Positions 44,582 through 53,893 of a stretch of 64,000 nt of DNA are shown piece by piece. The position numbers and the translations under genes were made by a program. Location of the stretch: the NCBI RefSeq assembly GCF_046271865.1, contig NZ_CP176580.1, forward strand, positions 2,852,001 through 2,916,000. Direction: 5' to 3'. Source of the stretch: Nitrincola salilacus (GTDB lineage: Bacteria > Pseudomonadota > Gammaproteobacteria > Pseudomonadales > Balneatricaceae). The notes beneath the pieces were generated by a model. That model did not search any database. It was given only the letters and a program-made list of their open reading frames with translations, and had not been told where the DNA came from. Every line of letters starts with the position of its first letter. The stretch's first letter is position 1.

Positions 44582-46069
44582 ATGACTCAGGAAGCAACAC
44601 AACAGAAGCAACCGGAACAGCCTGAAAAAAACCACGACCTGCTTTACGGATTGCATGACAGACCAGGGTTTATCCCTTCTCTGTTTGCAGCTTTCCAGCA
44701 TGTTCTGGCGAGCCTGGTCGGGGTAGTGACACCCACCCTGATTGTCGGTGGCGTTCTTGGTCTGGGTGAACATATTCCCTATCTGATCAGTATGGCGCTT
44801 GTCGTATCGGGCGTTGGTACCTTTATTCAATGCCGGCGTATTGGTCCGATCGGGGCCGGAATGCTCTGCCTGCAAGGCACCAGTTTTGCCTTTCTCACCG
44901 CCATCCTCTCTGCGGGGATGATCGTGAAGGGGAATGGCGGCACACCAGAGGATATCCTGGCGACCATTTTCGGTGTCAGTTTCTGCGCGGCTTTCATCGA
45001 GATATTCCTCAGCCGCTTTATCCATAAGCTGCAAAGAATCATTACACCTGTCGTGACCGGTACCATCATTCTGCTGATCGGTATTCCCTTGATCAAAGTA
45101 GCAATGACAGATATCGGGGGCGGATTCGGCGCGCAGAACTTCGGCTCCCTTGACAATCTGATGCTCGCAGCCGTCGTACTGGTCACAGTTGTACTGCTGT
45201 ACCGTTCACAGAATCCGATGATTCGGCTGGCCGCTGTTGTTATCGGCCTCACTGCCGGGATGGTGGTCGCCTTCTTCATGGGTCGACTGGATTTCTCACA
45301 TCTCTCAAGTTTGCCGCTGATCTCGATCCCCGTACCCTTCAAATACGGCTTCCAGTTTGATCTGGCAGCATTTATTCCACTCGCCATCCTCTTTTGTGTC
45401 AGCGCGATGGAAACCACCGGCGACCTGACAGCCAACTCCACCATTTCGCGTGAGCCGGTCAAAGGTCCTGTATACCTGAACCGTATTCGCGGCGGTGTGC
45501 TCGGTGATGGTGTCAACTCTCTGATCGCTGCAACCTTCAACAGCATGCCCTCCACGACTTTCAGCCAGAACAACGGTGTGATCGCGCTGACAGGAGTTGC
45601 CAGCCGCTTTGTCGGTATCTATATTGCCGCCATTCTGGTGATCATGGGGCTGTTTCCTATCATCGGCGGTGTACTGCAGCAGATGCCCAAGCCTGTGTTG
45701 GGTGGCGCGACATTGATCATGTTCGGAACGGTGGCCGTAGCTGGCATCCGAGTCCTTTCGAATGCCACGCTTGACCGTCGCAACATGATTATCATCGCCA
45801 TCTCGATGGGGCTGGGGATCGGCGTGGCCAGTGTGCCGGAAGTCCTGCAGGAACTGCCAGCGACCCTCGCCAATATTCTACGCTCACCGGTTGCGATCGG
45901 CGCGATCTCTGCCATTACTCTGAGCCTGCTGTTGCCGGAGATGAAAGATACAACCGATGATATCGAAGTCCAGCCCGCTGCAGATGCTGCTGGAGACACT
46001 GACGATAATAACAACCCGCTGCCACGCACCGCCTTCAAGGAGGCCACCGGCAACAGCCACAACAGTTGA
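44582..46069 (+). CDS. NCS2/NAT xanthine-uric acid type permease
   Basis: A 495-residue nucleobase:proton symporter of the NAT branch. The NAT signature is QNNGVIALTG, preceded by FNSMPSTTFS and followed by VASRFVG, as in E. coli XanQ/UacT rather than UraA. Other conserved parts are LYGLHDRPG at the N terminus and SAMETTGDLTANS in the substrate region. The upstream region carries both candidate purine operators, supporting import of xanthine or urate for the catabolic island 25 kb away. Uracil is a less likely substrate. Confidence 0.92.
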   Translation: MTQEATQQKQPEQPEKNHDLLYGLHDRPGFIPSLFAAFQHVLASLVGVVTPTLIVGGVLGLGEHIPYLISMALVVSGVGTFIQCRRIGPIGAGMLCLQGTSFAFLTAILSAGMIVKGNGGTPEDILATIFGVSFCAAFIEIFLSRFIHKLQRIITPVVTGTIILLIGIPLIKVAMTDIGGGFGAQNFGSLDNLMLAAVVLVTVVLLYRSQNPMIRLAAVVIGLTAGMVVAFFMGRLDFSHLSSLPLISIPVPFKYGFQFDLAAFIPLAILFCVSAMETTGDLTANSTISREPVKGPVYLNRIRGGVLGDGVNSLIAATFNSMPSTTFSQNNGVIALTGVASRFVGIYIAAILVIMGLFPIIGGVLQQMPKPVLGGATLIMFGTVAVAGIRVLSNATLDRRNMIIIAISMGLGIGVASVPEVLQELPATLANILRSPVAIGAISAITLSLLLPEMKDTTDDIEVQPAADAAGDTDDNNNPLPRTAFKEATGNSHNS

Positions 46070-46196
46070 ACCTCATTGCTGATCGACCCCGATGGGTCGG
46101 GCCCAATCCCCTGGCGGACCTTTCCGGATTGTACGTCAGGGCGTTTCTACATCCGGGTGATGCACACTTTCAACTGACAATGGAGCCGAAAGTCTC

Positions 46197-47558
46197 ATGC
46201 AAAACCCAACATCATCACCTTTAACAACAATATGGATAAAACACCCGCTCGCAGCGCTTGATAGCGCCTATGCCGGCGGTGTAGTGATCAGGGATGGAAT
46301 CATCATTGAGCTTGTTGCGGCCGGGCAAACACCTGCATCCAACATCGATATTAGCCATGATGCCAGCCAGCAGGTGCTTCTGCCGGGGCTGATCAACAGC
46401 CATCATCACTTCTATCAGACCCTCACCCGCGCCCATCCACAGGCGTTGAACAAAGAGCTGTTCTCTTGGCTGGTTTCGCTCTATCCGATCTGGGCACGGT
46501 TGCATCCGGCGATGGTGGAGTCATCCACTTCTATTGCGCTGGCTGAGATGCTGCTGTCCGGGTGTACCACGGCGAGTGATCATCACTATCTTTTCCCCGC
46601 CGGGCTCGAAGAGGCGATCGATATACAGATCGAACAGGCAGCCAGACTCGGTGTCCGTGTGCATCTGACACGTGGCTCCATGAGCCTCGGCAAGGATCAG
46701 GGGGGCTTGCCGCCACAGTCCACCGTACAGTCTGAACAGACTATTCTGGATGACAGCGAGCGTCTGATTCAGCGCTACCATGATGCGCGCCCCGGCGCGA
46801 TGGTGCGGATAGCACTGGCCCCCTGCTCGCCTTTTTCGGTCAGTACCGATCTGATGAAAGCCAGTGCGACCCTGGCCCAGCAACATGATGTACAGTTGCA
46901 TACGCATCTGGCCGAAACCGAGGATGAAACGGCCTTCTGCCTGCGCATGTTCGGTCAGCGCCCGGTGGATTATCTCGAATCGGTCGGCTGGCTCAGTGAT
47001 CGTGTCTGGTTGGCACATGGCATCCATTTCAACGATGAGGAAGTACAGCGGTTGGGTAAGGCAGGTGTCGGCATTGCACATTGCCCCTCTTCTAATATGT
47101 TGCTGGCATCCGGACAGTGCCCGACACTGGATCTGGAAGCAGCCGGTTGTCCGATTGGTATCGGTGTGGATGGCTCGGCCTCGAACGATGGCTCCAATAT
47201 GATTCTGGAAGTACGACAGGCCCTGCTGTTACAACGTCTGCGTTATGGTGCGGCACGTATCACCCATCAGAAGGTGCTGGACTGGGCAACACGTGGTTCA
47301 GCGGCTTGTCTGGGGCGTGATGATATCGGTGAGCTGGCTGTTGGCAAGCAGGCTGACCTGGCTCTGTTCAAGCTGGATGAGATACAGTTTGCCGGTGCAG
47401 GTGATCCATTGGCAGCACTGATACTGTGTGGCGCTCAGCGCGCCGACAGGGTCATGGTGCAGGGCCGATGGCGTGTTATAGACGGCCAGATCTGTGATCT
47501 GGATATCGAGGCGATGAAGGCACGCCAGCGAGAACTGGCTGTACAGTTGCTGACCTGA
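46197..47558 (+). CDS. 8-oxoguanine deaminase (amidohydrolase)
   Basis: A zinc amidohydrolase of 453 residues that most resembles the PA0142-type 8-oxoguanine deaminase, which converts 8-oxoguanine to urate. Metal and substrate elements are PGLINSHHHFYQTLTRAHP near residues 62-80, APCSPFSVS, LHTHLAETEDE, LAHGIHF and VDGSASNDGSN. The related atrazine-chlorohydrolase clan shares this scaffold, so substrate is inferred from the HHHFYQTLTRA and CSPFSVS motifs and from the adjacent purine permease. Its product would enter the pathway at PuuD. Confidence 0.85.
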   Translation: MQNPTSSPLTTIWIKHPLAALDSAYAGGVVIRDGIIIELVAAGQTPASNIDISHDASQQVLLPGLINSHHHFYQTLTRAHPQALNKELFSWLVSLYPIWARLHPAMVESSTSIALAEMLLSGCTTASDHHYLFPAGLEEAIDIQIEQAARLGVRVHLTRGSMSLGKDQGGLPPQSTVQSEQTILDDSERLIQRYHDARPGAMVRIALAPCSPFSVSTDLMKASATLAQQHDVQLHTHLAETEDETAFCLRMFGQRPVDYLESVGWLSDRVWLAHGIHFNDEEVQRLGKAGVGIAHCPSSNMLLASGQCPTLDLEAAGCPIGIGVDGSASNDGSNMILEVRQALLLQRLRYGAARITHQKVLDWATRGSAACLGRDDIGELAVGKQADLALFKLDEIQFAGAGDPLAALILCGAQRADRVMVQGRWRVIDGQICDLDIEAMKARQRELAVQLLT

Positions 47559-47568
47559 ACCTAAAGCT

Positions 47569-47606
47569 TGCCGCTAGAGCCACCTGATCAAATGGTTCTA
47601 GCGGCA
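47569..47606 (+). terminator. Strong hairpin after the 8-oxoguanine deaminase gene
   Basis: TGCCGCTAGAGCCA (47569-47582) and TGGTTCTAGCGGCA (47593-47606) form 14 pairs with one G-U and a ten-base loop, 10 bases after the stop. Works in either direction. Confidence 0.65.
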
Positions 47607-47613
47607 GTGCTGA

Positions 47614-47647
47614 TTCTGAGGTGTGCTAGCGAGGTATCGCCTCAGAA
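47614..47647 (-). terminator. Hairpin after hutZ
   Basis: TTCTGAGG (47614-47621) pairs with CCTCAGAA (47640-47647), just beyond the hutZ stop on the minus strand. No clear T tract. Confidence 0.4.
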
Positions 47648-47655
47648 CGAATGCG

Positions 47656-48183
47656 TCAGCCTGCATCCTTCAAACGCTGATGGCCCTCCTTCAGATGCAC
47701 GACCTCCACCAGATCATCACCACTCACTTGATAGGCCTGACCAAAACCACGCACATAGAGCCCCGCAACAGGCTTTAAACAGAAGAGGTTAAAATCTCCC
47801 AACTGTGAAAGGTTGCCAATCATGTCACCATGACGCTCCTGCAGTTGAGCTATACCGTTTCGCCACAAGTCGGTTTCGCGCTCCACCATGTTAGCCAGCG
47901 CTTCAAAGGTCAGACGCTCACGTGCAAACAGCTGCTTTGCGGCACCTTCGTCCTCAATGATCATCAATGAGACATAGGGGTTCACCTTGAGATTACGACC
48001 ATGTCTGGCAATATCACTTATCAGAATGTAATACCCCTCCTGATCCAGCGCAAAAGGTGCATAGCTGACATTAGGTGTTCCATCCGGATTGATCGTCGCC
48101 AGCATCAGTGAGCGAGCCTGGTCCCTTAATGACTGGATCTCCGGTGCGATCCGTTTCTGTAATCGGTTCTGCTGCTCACTCAT
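47656..48183 (-). CDS. hutZ: HutZ-like heme utilisation protein (PNPOx fold)
   Basis: A 175-residue split-barrel protein of the HugZ/HutZ family, members of which bind and degrade heme to release iron. Key segments are SLMLATINPDGTPNVSYAPFA, LISDIARHGRNLKVNP, VSLMIIEDE and the C-terminal LCLKP-like FCLKPVAGLYVRGFGQAYQV. AAGGAG seven bases before ATG 48183 favours that start over one two codons earlier. It overlaps hutX by eight bases. Confidence 0.88.
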   Translation of the reverse strand: MSEQQNRLQKRIAPEIQSLRDQARSLMLATINPDGTPNVSYAPFALDQEGYYILISDIARHGRNLKVNPYVSLMIIEDEGAAKQLFARERLTFEALANMVERETDLWRNGIAQLQERHGDMIGNLSQLGDFNLFCLKPVAGLYVRGFGQAYQVSGDDLVEVVHLKEGHQRLKDAG

Positions 48184-48679
48184 ATGCAATCTCCTTCAGC
48201 TTTTCAAATTCCAGTCGTTGGTTGTGTAAAATTACACCCTGAGTATCGCGCCCGAGATAGACCTTGAAGATGCAGGCTCCAGCGTTTGAGAAGAAAGAGA
48301 CAGCATAGGCCTCTTTGCCTCGCAGGGGTTTACTGATCAGGGCAATATGGGACACAGCATCCAGTTTCAGGTGCCCATGCATCTGTCCGGGCTGACCGAA
48401 AAGATTGTAGTAGCCATAGGCCAGACTACCTGCAGGCAAACTACCCTTGAACTCAAAGATAGATCCCTCGACCTCAACGATAGTGGTCACCGGCCCCCAG
48501 CCAGCCATCCTTTGCAGCAGCGACTGAGCCACTTCACCCTCCAGGCAGGTTGCCAGCTCATCCGGCAGCGAGCAGATCACCTCCCACTCGCTGCACCCCA
48601 GATGCCGCGCCACCTCTACAGGCCGCAGTTCTGGTTTTTCCTGCAGACACATCTCAATCTGCTGTTGAAGTGTTGTCAT
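48176..48679 (-). CDS. hutX: HutX-like cytosolic heme carrier
   Basis: A 167-residue HutX/HuvX family protein. In Vibrio HutX passes heme to HutZ. Family features are the N-terminal helical part VARHLGCSEWEVICSLPDEL, then TTIVEVEGSIFEFKGSLPAG and a late AGACIFKVYLGRD. Translation is coupled to hutZ. The usual third partner, the radical-SAM hutW, is absent from this operon. Confidence 0.88.
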   Translation of the reverse strand: MTTLQQQIEMCLQEKPELRPVEVARHLGCSEWEVICSLPDELATCLEGEVAQSLLQRMAGWGPVTTIVEVEGSIFEFKGSLPAGSLAYGYYNLFGQPGQMHGHLKLDAVSHIALISKPLRGKEAYAVSFFSNAGACIFKVYLGRDTQGVILHNQRLEFEKLKEIAYE

Positions 48680-48711
48680 AGATTTTATGATCTCCCGATC
48701 TCTCCAGCCAC

Positions 48712-50979
48712 TCAGAAATACCAGTTCAGATTGACCGCCAGAGTACGGCCGGAGGCTGAATAACGCTCAAGCCCCGGATCCGTGGCACTGACGCCCCTGA
48801 CATCATTCCAACGCCAGTAGCGCTTATCAGTCAGATTATAGAGCCCTGCACTGAGTTCCACACCCGCCCCGAACCGATACCAGCCGCTCAGATCCACAAG
48901 GCCGTAACCAGCAGGTGCCGGAAAGCTGTTCAGACGCGCGTCTTGAGCTTCTGTCTGATCAATGCGTTTCTTAGCTCCGACCAGCGTCCAATACAGATCG
49001 GTGCCCCAGCGCTGAGAAGGATCTTCATACCCAAGGTTGAAGATCGCCGTCAGCGGTTCAATCGAATTCAGCGGTTTGTTACCACCTCTATCCTGGCCAT
49101 GAGCATACGCCAGACTGAAGCCAGCATGACTACCCAGAGGACCAACGCCTATTTCATCCAGATAGGCACGACCACTGACTTCAGCCCCTTTGATCACAAC
49201 ACGATCCAGGTTGATCGACTGGAAGCTCATCAGTGCACCACCGCCAGGTGTCGGCACTCGTTGCTGCTCAATAAAGCCCTTGTACTGATTATGAAATGCC
49301 GTCAGCTCAATTCGACCATAGCGATTATCTAAGCGTGTGCCGATTTCAAAACCACGACTGGTCTCCTCCTTGAGATTTGGATTAGCTAACGTCTGATAGC
49401 CATGTCCGGCATTAACAAATTCGCCATACATATCCGTCACCGGAGGGGCACGGAATCCTTCTGCATATTGCGCGAACAACAGCACTCCCGGCTGCAATTG
49501 ATAGCGAACCCCCAGTCTTGGCGTCACACGAGAGGCGCTGTAGTCGGGCGGATTCATATCCGTTGCACCACTGTTCAGATAGGCATCCGACACAGAGGGT
49601 TTGATACGATGCCGGTCATAGCGTAAACCGGGCAGCAGTGTCAGGTTTCCGATAGTCATTTCGTTCTGGATATAGAGGCCGAGGGTATCTGCTACCGGGT
49701 CAGGAAAATCGCTTGTCGGCAACAACGCCGTCTCCTGACCTGTTGTCAGATTACGATTAACGCCCCGGCGCAGGTTATGGCTTTCCAGTCGACGCAGGTC
49801 CATACCATAGGTCATATGGTGATCCACCTGACCGGACTGCCATGACTTATCCAGCTGTACACCGAGATCAACCACCTCCTCCCGATAGTTGGAATCCCGG
49901 ATCTGATGTTCCATTTGTCCATTAGTCAGGCGTCGCTCAATCGTATGCTGATCCGACTGGCTCTCCTGCCAGGCCAGTCGTGTGCGGATCTCATCAAACG
50001 CGGCATTATCCGATTGAACCCAGTAATCCAGGCTGACCTTGTCACGTTGCTGCCGATCATCGGCATCATAGGACTGCCTGTGCACCAATGCCGGTGGACG
50101 GCCAGTCGTCGTGTTATAGAGGTGGCGCACTTCGGTATCCAGATCATCACGAAAGCGCTCCAGAGTCAGTTGCAGGCGCTGATTCTCATCAGGCTCCCAC
50201 CCCAGCTTGGCCAGGGCGCTCTGAGTGGTAGCATCAACCGGGTCGGCATGTGTGCGCGCTGCACCATCAGCCCGATGCCTGCCATAACTGCGTGTTTCGT
50301 TATATCGACGCTGGCTCAGATGGAGCAGACCATCCAGGTTATCCTGCCGACCAGCAATCGTTCCGCTGAGGGTAGCGCCCTTATCCTTTGAGTCATAGCC
50401 TGCTTTTAGCCTGCCTGCGACACCATCACCCTGATCAAGATAGTCCGCTGCATCCTTGGTCACAAAAGCAACAACACCACCCAATGCATTCGCACCATGC
50501 AGTGATGAGGCAGGTCCACGTATAACTTCAACCTGCTTCAGTGCATCGGTATCGACATAGTTACGCCGCGCATCCAGAAAAGGTCCGAAACTGAACGCCT
50601 CGGCTATTGGTAAACCATCCACCTGGGTCAGAACACGGTTACCACCAATGCCGCGGATAGTGATGCCATCGAGCCCGAATCGGCTTCCTCCACCACCCGT
50701 ATTAACTCCGGGTTCATAACGCAACAGATCACGCAGGTCGTTTATCTGCTGCCGTTCAATCTGCTCGGCCTCAATAACAGATACCGAAGCGGAAACCTCT
50801 TCCGTCGTTTGACCCGAGCGTGTGGCCGTGACTGTGATGGGGGCGATACGATACCCCTCATCCGTGGCGTCAGCAGCAATTGCCGTCGCTGACATCAAGG
50901 CAGTCGCAAGCAGGCTCAGCGGAAAGACACTCCCACCCAACTCCCTAAAAGACATACTATCTGGCTCGATAAACGCCAT
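48712..50979 (-). CDS. TonB-dependent heme/hemoglobin receptor
   Basis: A 755-residue outer-membrane heme receptor. A signal peptide (LSLLATALMSATAIAA) is followed by a TonB-box-like ITVTATR, a plug domain (LRDLLRYEPGV; VEVIRGPASSLHGANALGGVV) and a 22-strand barrel ending in NWYF. The heme-receptor boxes GFRAPP (near residue 508) and NPNL (near 530) flank a region with His in NAGHGYQ, which is diagnostic of HutA/HmuR-type receptors. I chose ATG 50979, which has GAGGGG upstream. It is divergent from hutBCD across a Fur box. Confidence 0.92.
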   Translation of the reverse strand: MAFIEPDSMSFRELGGSVFPLSLLATALMSATAIAADATDEGYRIAPITVTATRSGQTTEEVSASVSVIEAEQIERQQINDLRDLLRYEPGVNTGGGGSRFGLDGITIRGIGGNRVLTQVDGLPIAEAFSFGPFLDARRNYVDTDALKQVEVIRGPASSLHGANALGGVVAFVTKDAADYLDQGDGVAGRLKAGYDSKDKGATLSGTIAGRQDNLDGLLHLSQRRYNETRSYGRHRADGAARTHADPVDATTQSALAKLGWEPDENQRLQLTLERFRDDLDTEVRHLYNTTTGRPPALVHRQSYDADDRQQRDKVSLDYWVQSDNAAFDEIRTRLAWQESQSDQHTIERRLTNGQMEHQIRDSNYREEVVDLGVQLDKSWQSGQVDHHMTYGMDLRRLESHNLRRGVNRNLTTGQETALLPTSDFPDPVADTLGLYIQNEMTIGNLTLLPGLRYDRHRIKPSVSDAYLNSGATDMNPPDYSASRVTPRLGVRYQLQPGVLLFAQYAEGFRAPPVTDMYGEFVNAGHGYQTLANPNLKEETSRGFEIGTRLDNRYGRIELTAFHNQYKGFIEQQRVPTPGGGALMSFQSINLDRVVIKGAEVSGRAYLDEIGVGPLGSHAGFSLAYAHGQDRGGNKPLNSIEPLTAIFNLGYEDPSQRWGTDLYWTLVGAKKRIDQTEAQDARLNSFPAPAGYGLVDLSGWYRFGAGVELSAGLYNLTDKRYWRWNDVRGVSATDPGLERYSASGRTLAVNLNWYF

Positions 50980-51049
50980 GCCAACCCCTCTTTGAAATCG
51001 ATGATGAATAACACAACAGCTGCACAACATAACAAAAAAACAGACTATT

Positions 51050-51068
51050 GCAAATCATTATCATTATT
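51050..51068. promoter_or_regulatory. Fur box between heme receptor and hutB
   Basis: On the minus strand the 19 bases match the Fur consensus GATAATGATAATCATTATC at 15 positions. The site lies between the divergent receptor gene and hutBCD, so iron could repress both. Confidence 0.8.
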
Positions 51069-51118
51069 ACTAGCATATGGATAACAGATCAACCCATAGC
51101 TATGCGGATAATGTCATC

Positions 51119-51946
51119 ATGACTCGATTGATTCTTTTTGGATGCCTTCTGTGTCTGTCACTACCAGCCCTGTCAGAAATGAGAATTGTCAGTGCCGGCA
51201 GCACCATTACCGAACTGATTATTGCTCTTGGCGTGGAATCAGAACTGGTAGCCGTAGACAGCGTCAGCCAGGTGAACGATGAAAGCCGTATCAGCAGGCT
51301 GGGTTACCATCGACAGCTCAGTTCAGAAGGGATCCTGTCTCTTACGCCAGACCTTCTGGTGGGATCATCCGAAGCAGGCCCACCTCAAACGATCGAAATT
51401 CTGCAAGCAGCTGGCATCTCAACACTACTGATGCCGCAAGCTCTGGATGTTGCAGGCCTGAAAGATAACCTTCTACAGCTTGCCAACAGGCTTCAGCGAC
51501 CGCAGGAAGCCGAAAGGATTCTGCACGAGATCGATCAGCAGGAAGCCGTTCTGAACAGACCGATTTCCACTCCCAAGAGTGTGATATTTCTGCTCATGGC
51601 AGATGAGCGCAATATGCAGATCGGTGGCAGAAATACACTGGCAGACAGCCTGATCACTACCGCAGGCGGCTTGAATCCTGCGGCACTACAGGTGGAGGGA
51701 TATCGACCAGTCACCCTTGAAGGGGTCATTCAGATGCAGCCGGATATCATCCTGATTGGAGAGAGACGACTTGGCTCAGAACAGAATATGGACAGTCTGC
51801 TGCAGCGTTACCCACTGCTCAGAAGCATGCCTCATGCCAGACAGGGGCAGATTCTGACCATTGACAGCACCAGTCTGAACGGTGGATTTGGTCTCAAGAC
51901 GCTGGCCGAAGCGCTGAGACTGCACTCACTCTGGTATTCGTCATGA
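51119..51946 (+). CDS. hutB: Heme ABC transporter periplasmic binding protein
   Basis: HutB/HmuT-type binding protein that receives heme from the receptor. A signal peptide (MTRLILFGCLLCLSLPALS) leads into RIVSAGSTITELIIALG. The conserved LGYHRQLSSEGILSLTPDLLVG contains the likely heme-ligand Tyr of this family. ATG 51119 gives a clean signal peptide, whereas the ATG at 51077 would prepend 14 polar residues. The stop overlaps the permease start by four bases. Confidence 0.9.
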   Translation: MTRLILFGCLLCLSLPALSEMRIVSAGSTITELIIALGVESELVAVDSVSQVNDESRISRLGYHRQLSSEGILSLTPDLLVGSSEAGPPQTIEILQAAGISTLLMPQALDVAGLKDNLLQLANRLQRPQEAERILHEIDQQEAVLNRPISTPKSVIFLLMADERNMQIGGRNTLADSLITTAGGLNPAALQVEGYRPVTLEGVIQMQPDIILIGERRLGSEQNMDSLLQRYPLLRSMPHARQGQILTIDSTSLNGGFGLKTLAEALRLHSLWYSS

Positions 51947-52965
51947 TGCAGATACGTGCCAACAACCTGCTGCTTCTCATCATGTTGACGCTGGTACTGA
52001 CCAGCCTCTATTCGATTCTGACCGGCCCTATCGCCCTCAACTGGAAACAGCTGCTGGGCCTGACCCCACTGGATCATACTGAAGCCTTGGTATTGACCCA
52101 TATCCGACTGCCGCGAACCCTGCTCTGCCTGGCCGTGGGAGCATCACTGGCTGTCTCCGGGGCCGTAATGCAGGGGCTATTCCGTAACCCTCTGGCAGAT
52201 CCCGGCATTATTGGCGTGTCGAGTGGTGCCGCTGTCGGTGCTGCCATCGCCCTCGTGCTGCTAACGCCATTGACCTTATCACTACCGCAATGGTTCAGCC
52301 TGGGGTTGACCTCTTTCATGGCTTTTCTGGGCGCACTGGCTGCCGCCCTGATCGTCTACCAACTGGCAAAGACCCCTTGGGGTACCTCTGTCAGCATTCT
52401 ATTGCTGGCGGGCGTCGCCATCACGGCCCTGTCGGGCAGTCTGCTCGGCTTAATGAACTATCTGGCTGATGATCAGGCACTTCGTGATCTGGCTCTATGG
52501 CAGATGGGCTCACTGGCCCAGACCAACCATACGCTGGTGATGATCGTCTGCAGTGTCAGTGTGATCTGCTCAATACTCTTGTATTGCAAGGCTAGTCACC
52601 TCAACGCTCTGGCACTGGGCGAATCTGAAGCGGGTCATCTCGGCATTGAAGTTAACCCCCTCAAGCGTCAGCTACTACTGCTCTCGACCATCACGGTGGG
52701 AGTCAGTGTATCCGCTGTTGGTATTATCGGTTTTATCGGTCTGGTGGTGCCTCATCTGGTGCGCCTGCTGACAGGCCCGGATCATAGAACACTGCTGCCT
52801 CTGTCCGCCATTGTCGGTGCATGGTTACTGCTGATGGCCGATATGCTGGCGCGCACACTTGCCGCTCCTGCCGAGATGCCGGTAGGTATCATTACCGCGC
52901 TGATAGGGGCGCCCTTCTTTATTGGATTACTGCTGAAACAGAGAAAAGGAGCGGGATTGCTATGA
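51943..52965 (+). CDS. hutC: Heme ABC transporter permease (FecCD family)
   Basis: Ten-helix permease of 340 residues. FecCD family signatures include RLPRTLLCLAVGASLAVSGAVMQGLFRNPLADPGIIG and GFIGLVVPHLVRLLTG, with the ATPase-coupling region around LNALALGESEAGHLG. Middle gene of the hutBCD operon; both junctions are ATGA-type overlaps, so expression is tightly coupled. Confidence 0.93.
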   Translation: MMQIRANNLLLLIMLTLVLTSLYSILTGPIALNWKQLLGLTPLDHTEALVLTHIRLPRTLLCLAVGASLAVSGAVMQGLFRNPLADPGIIGVSSGAAVGAAIALVLLTPLTLSLPQWFSLGLTSFMAFLGALAAALIVYQLAKTPWGTSVSILLLAGVAITALSGSLLGLMNYLADDQALRDLALWQMGSLAQTNHTLVMIVCSVSVICSILLYCKASHLNALALGESEAGHLGIEVNPLKRQLLLLSTITVGVSVSAVGIIGFIGLVVPHLVRLLTGPDHRTLLPLSAIVGAWLLLMADMLARTLAAPAEMPVGIITALIGAPFFIGLLLKQRKGAGLL

Positions 52966-53828
52966 CTACTGCTGGGGTTGCTGTTGGTAGCTCTACTAAG
53001 AGCCCTACTGAGAGCCCTACTGAGAGTGCTGCTGAGAGTGCTGCTGAGAATGCAGCTATGATTGCTGTTGAGATCAATGATCTGAGTGTGTCAGTGGACG
53101 GTAGACATCTGCTGTCGAACATCTCGTTCAAAGCCTCCTGCGGTGAGGTGATTGCCATTCTGGGTCCTAATGGTGCCGGCAAAAGTACTTTGCTCAAGGC
53201 GATCAGTGGCGATCTCAATCATCACTCCCTTCCGATCTCCCTTTTCGGCCAACCCCGAGAATGCTGGGATAAGATGAAACTGGCCAGTCTGGTGGGCGTG
53301 CTACCTCAACAGACGGCTGTCCTCTTCCCTTTCAGGGCCAGAGAAATTGTCATGCTGGGCCGAATACCCCACAAATGCAGCACTGAAGAAAATGAGTTGG
53401 AAGTGGAGCTGGCGATGCGTAAGTTGGATGTCTGGCATCTGCGTGACCGTCTGTTTCCTCAGCTATCCGGCGGTGAGAAACAGCGCGTGCATTTTGCCCG
53501 AGTCCTGGCTCAACTGGGGGAAGGTAATACCGAGCGCCTGCTGTTACTGGATGAACCCACCTCTGCGCTGGATCTGGGGCATCAGCATCAAGTACTAGCC
53601 CTGAGCCGTAAACTGGCGCACGAATCTGCCTATGCAGTCATCCTTGTACTGCACGACTTGAATCTGGCTGCACGTTACGCTGATCGTATCCTTCTGCTGC
53701 AGGATGGCCGCTTGATCGCGGATGGTACACCTGACAAAGTGCTCGGTGTAGAACCCATTCGTGCGCTCTATCACTATGAGGCAAGACGCCTGAACATTGC
53801 TGATCTGGACCATCCAGTCATCATCTGA
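52962..53828 (+). CDS. hutD: Heme ABC transporter ATPase with repeat-encoded N-terminal extension
   Basis: The ATPase that powers heme import. Walker A is GPNGAGKST, the signature is LSGGEKQRV and Walker B is LLLLDEPTSALD, followed by the switch His in LVLHDLN. ATG 52962 overlaps the permease stop and has AGGAG ten bases upstream. It gives 30 or so extra residues, mostly S-x-x-E tetrapeptides encoded by seven 12-bp units, before the conserved IAVEINDLSVSVDGR. An internal ATG (53058) would give the usual family N terminus. Confidence 0.92.
   Translation: MTTAGVAVGSSTKSPTESPTESAAESAAENAAMIAVEINDLSVSVDGRHLLSNISFKASCGEVIAILGPNGAGKSTLLKAISGDLNHHSLPISLFGQPRECWDKMKLASLVGVLPQQTAVLFPFRAREIVMLGRIPHKCSTEENELEVELAMRKLDVWHLRDRLFPQLSGGEKQRVHFARVLAQLGEGNTERLLLLDEPTSALDLGHQHQVLALSRKLAHESAYAVILVLHDLNLAARYADRILLLQDGRLIADGTPDKVLGVEPIRALYHYEARRLNIADLDHPVII
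52989..53072 (+). repeat. Seven 12-bp tandem units in the start of hutD
   Basis: Units such as AGCTCTACTAAG, AGCCCTACTGAG (twice), AGTGCTGCTGAG (twice), AATGCAGCTATG and ATTGCTGTTGAG run in frame, encoding S-x-x-E-like tetrapeptides. Unit length is a multiple of three, so copy-number changes would preserve the frame. Confidence 0.9.
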
Positions 53829-53850
53829 TGCCTGATTGCCAGCTCGCAGC

Positions 53851-53893
53851 AAGTAACAGGCCGGATCATTTCACGTGAACCGGCCTGTTACTT
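53851..53893. terminator. Bidirectional terminator between hutD and the RND gene
   Basis: AAGTAACAGGCCGG (53851-53864) and CCGGCCTGTTACTT (53880-53893) form a perfect 14-pair stem with a 15-base loop. It overlaps the stop codon of the minus-strand RND gene and follows hutD by 22 bases. Confidence 0.8.

Noticed and set aside
44411..45034. 207-codon minus-strand frame crossing the permease start
   Set aside because: It covers regulatory sites and the permease N terminus, with low-complexity, implausible composition.
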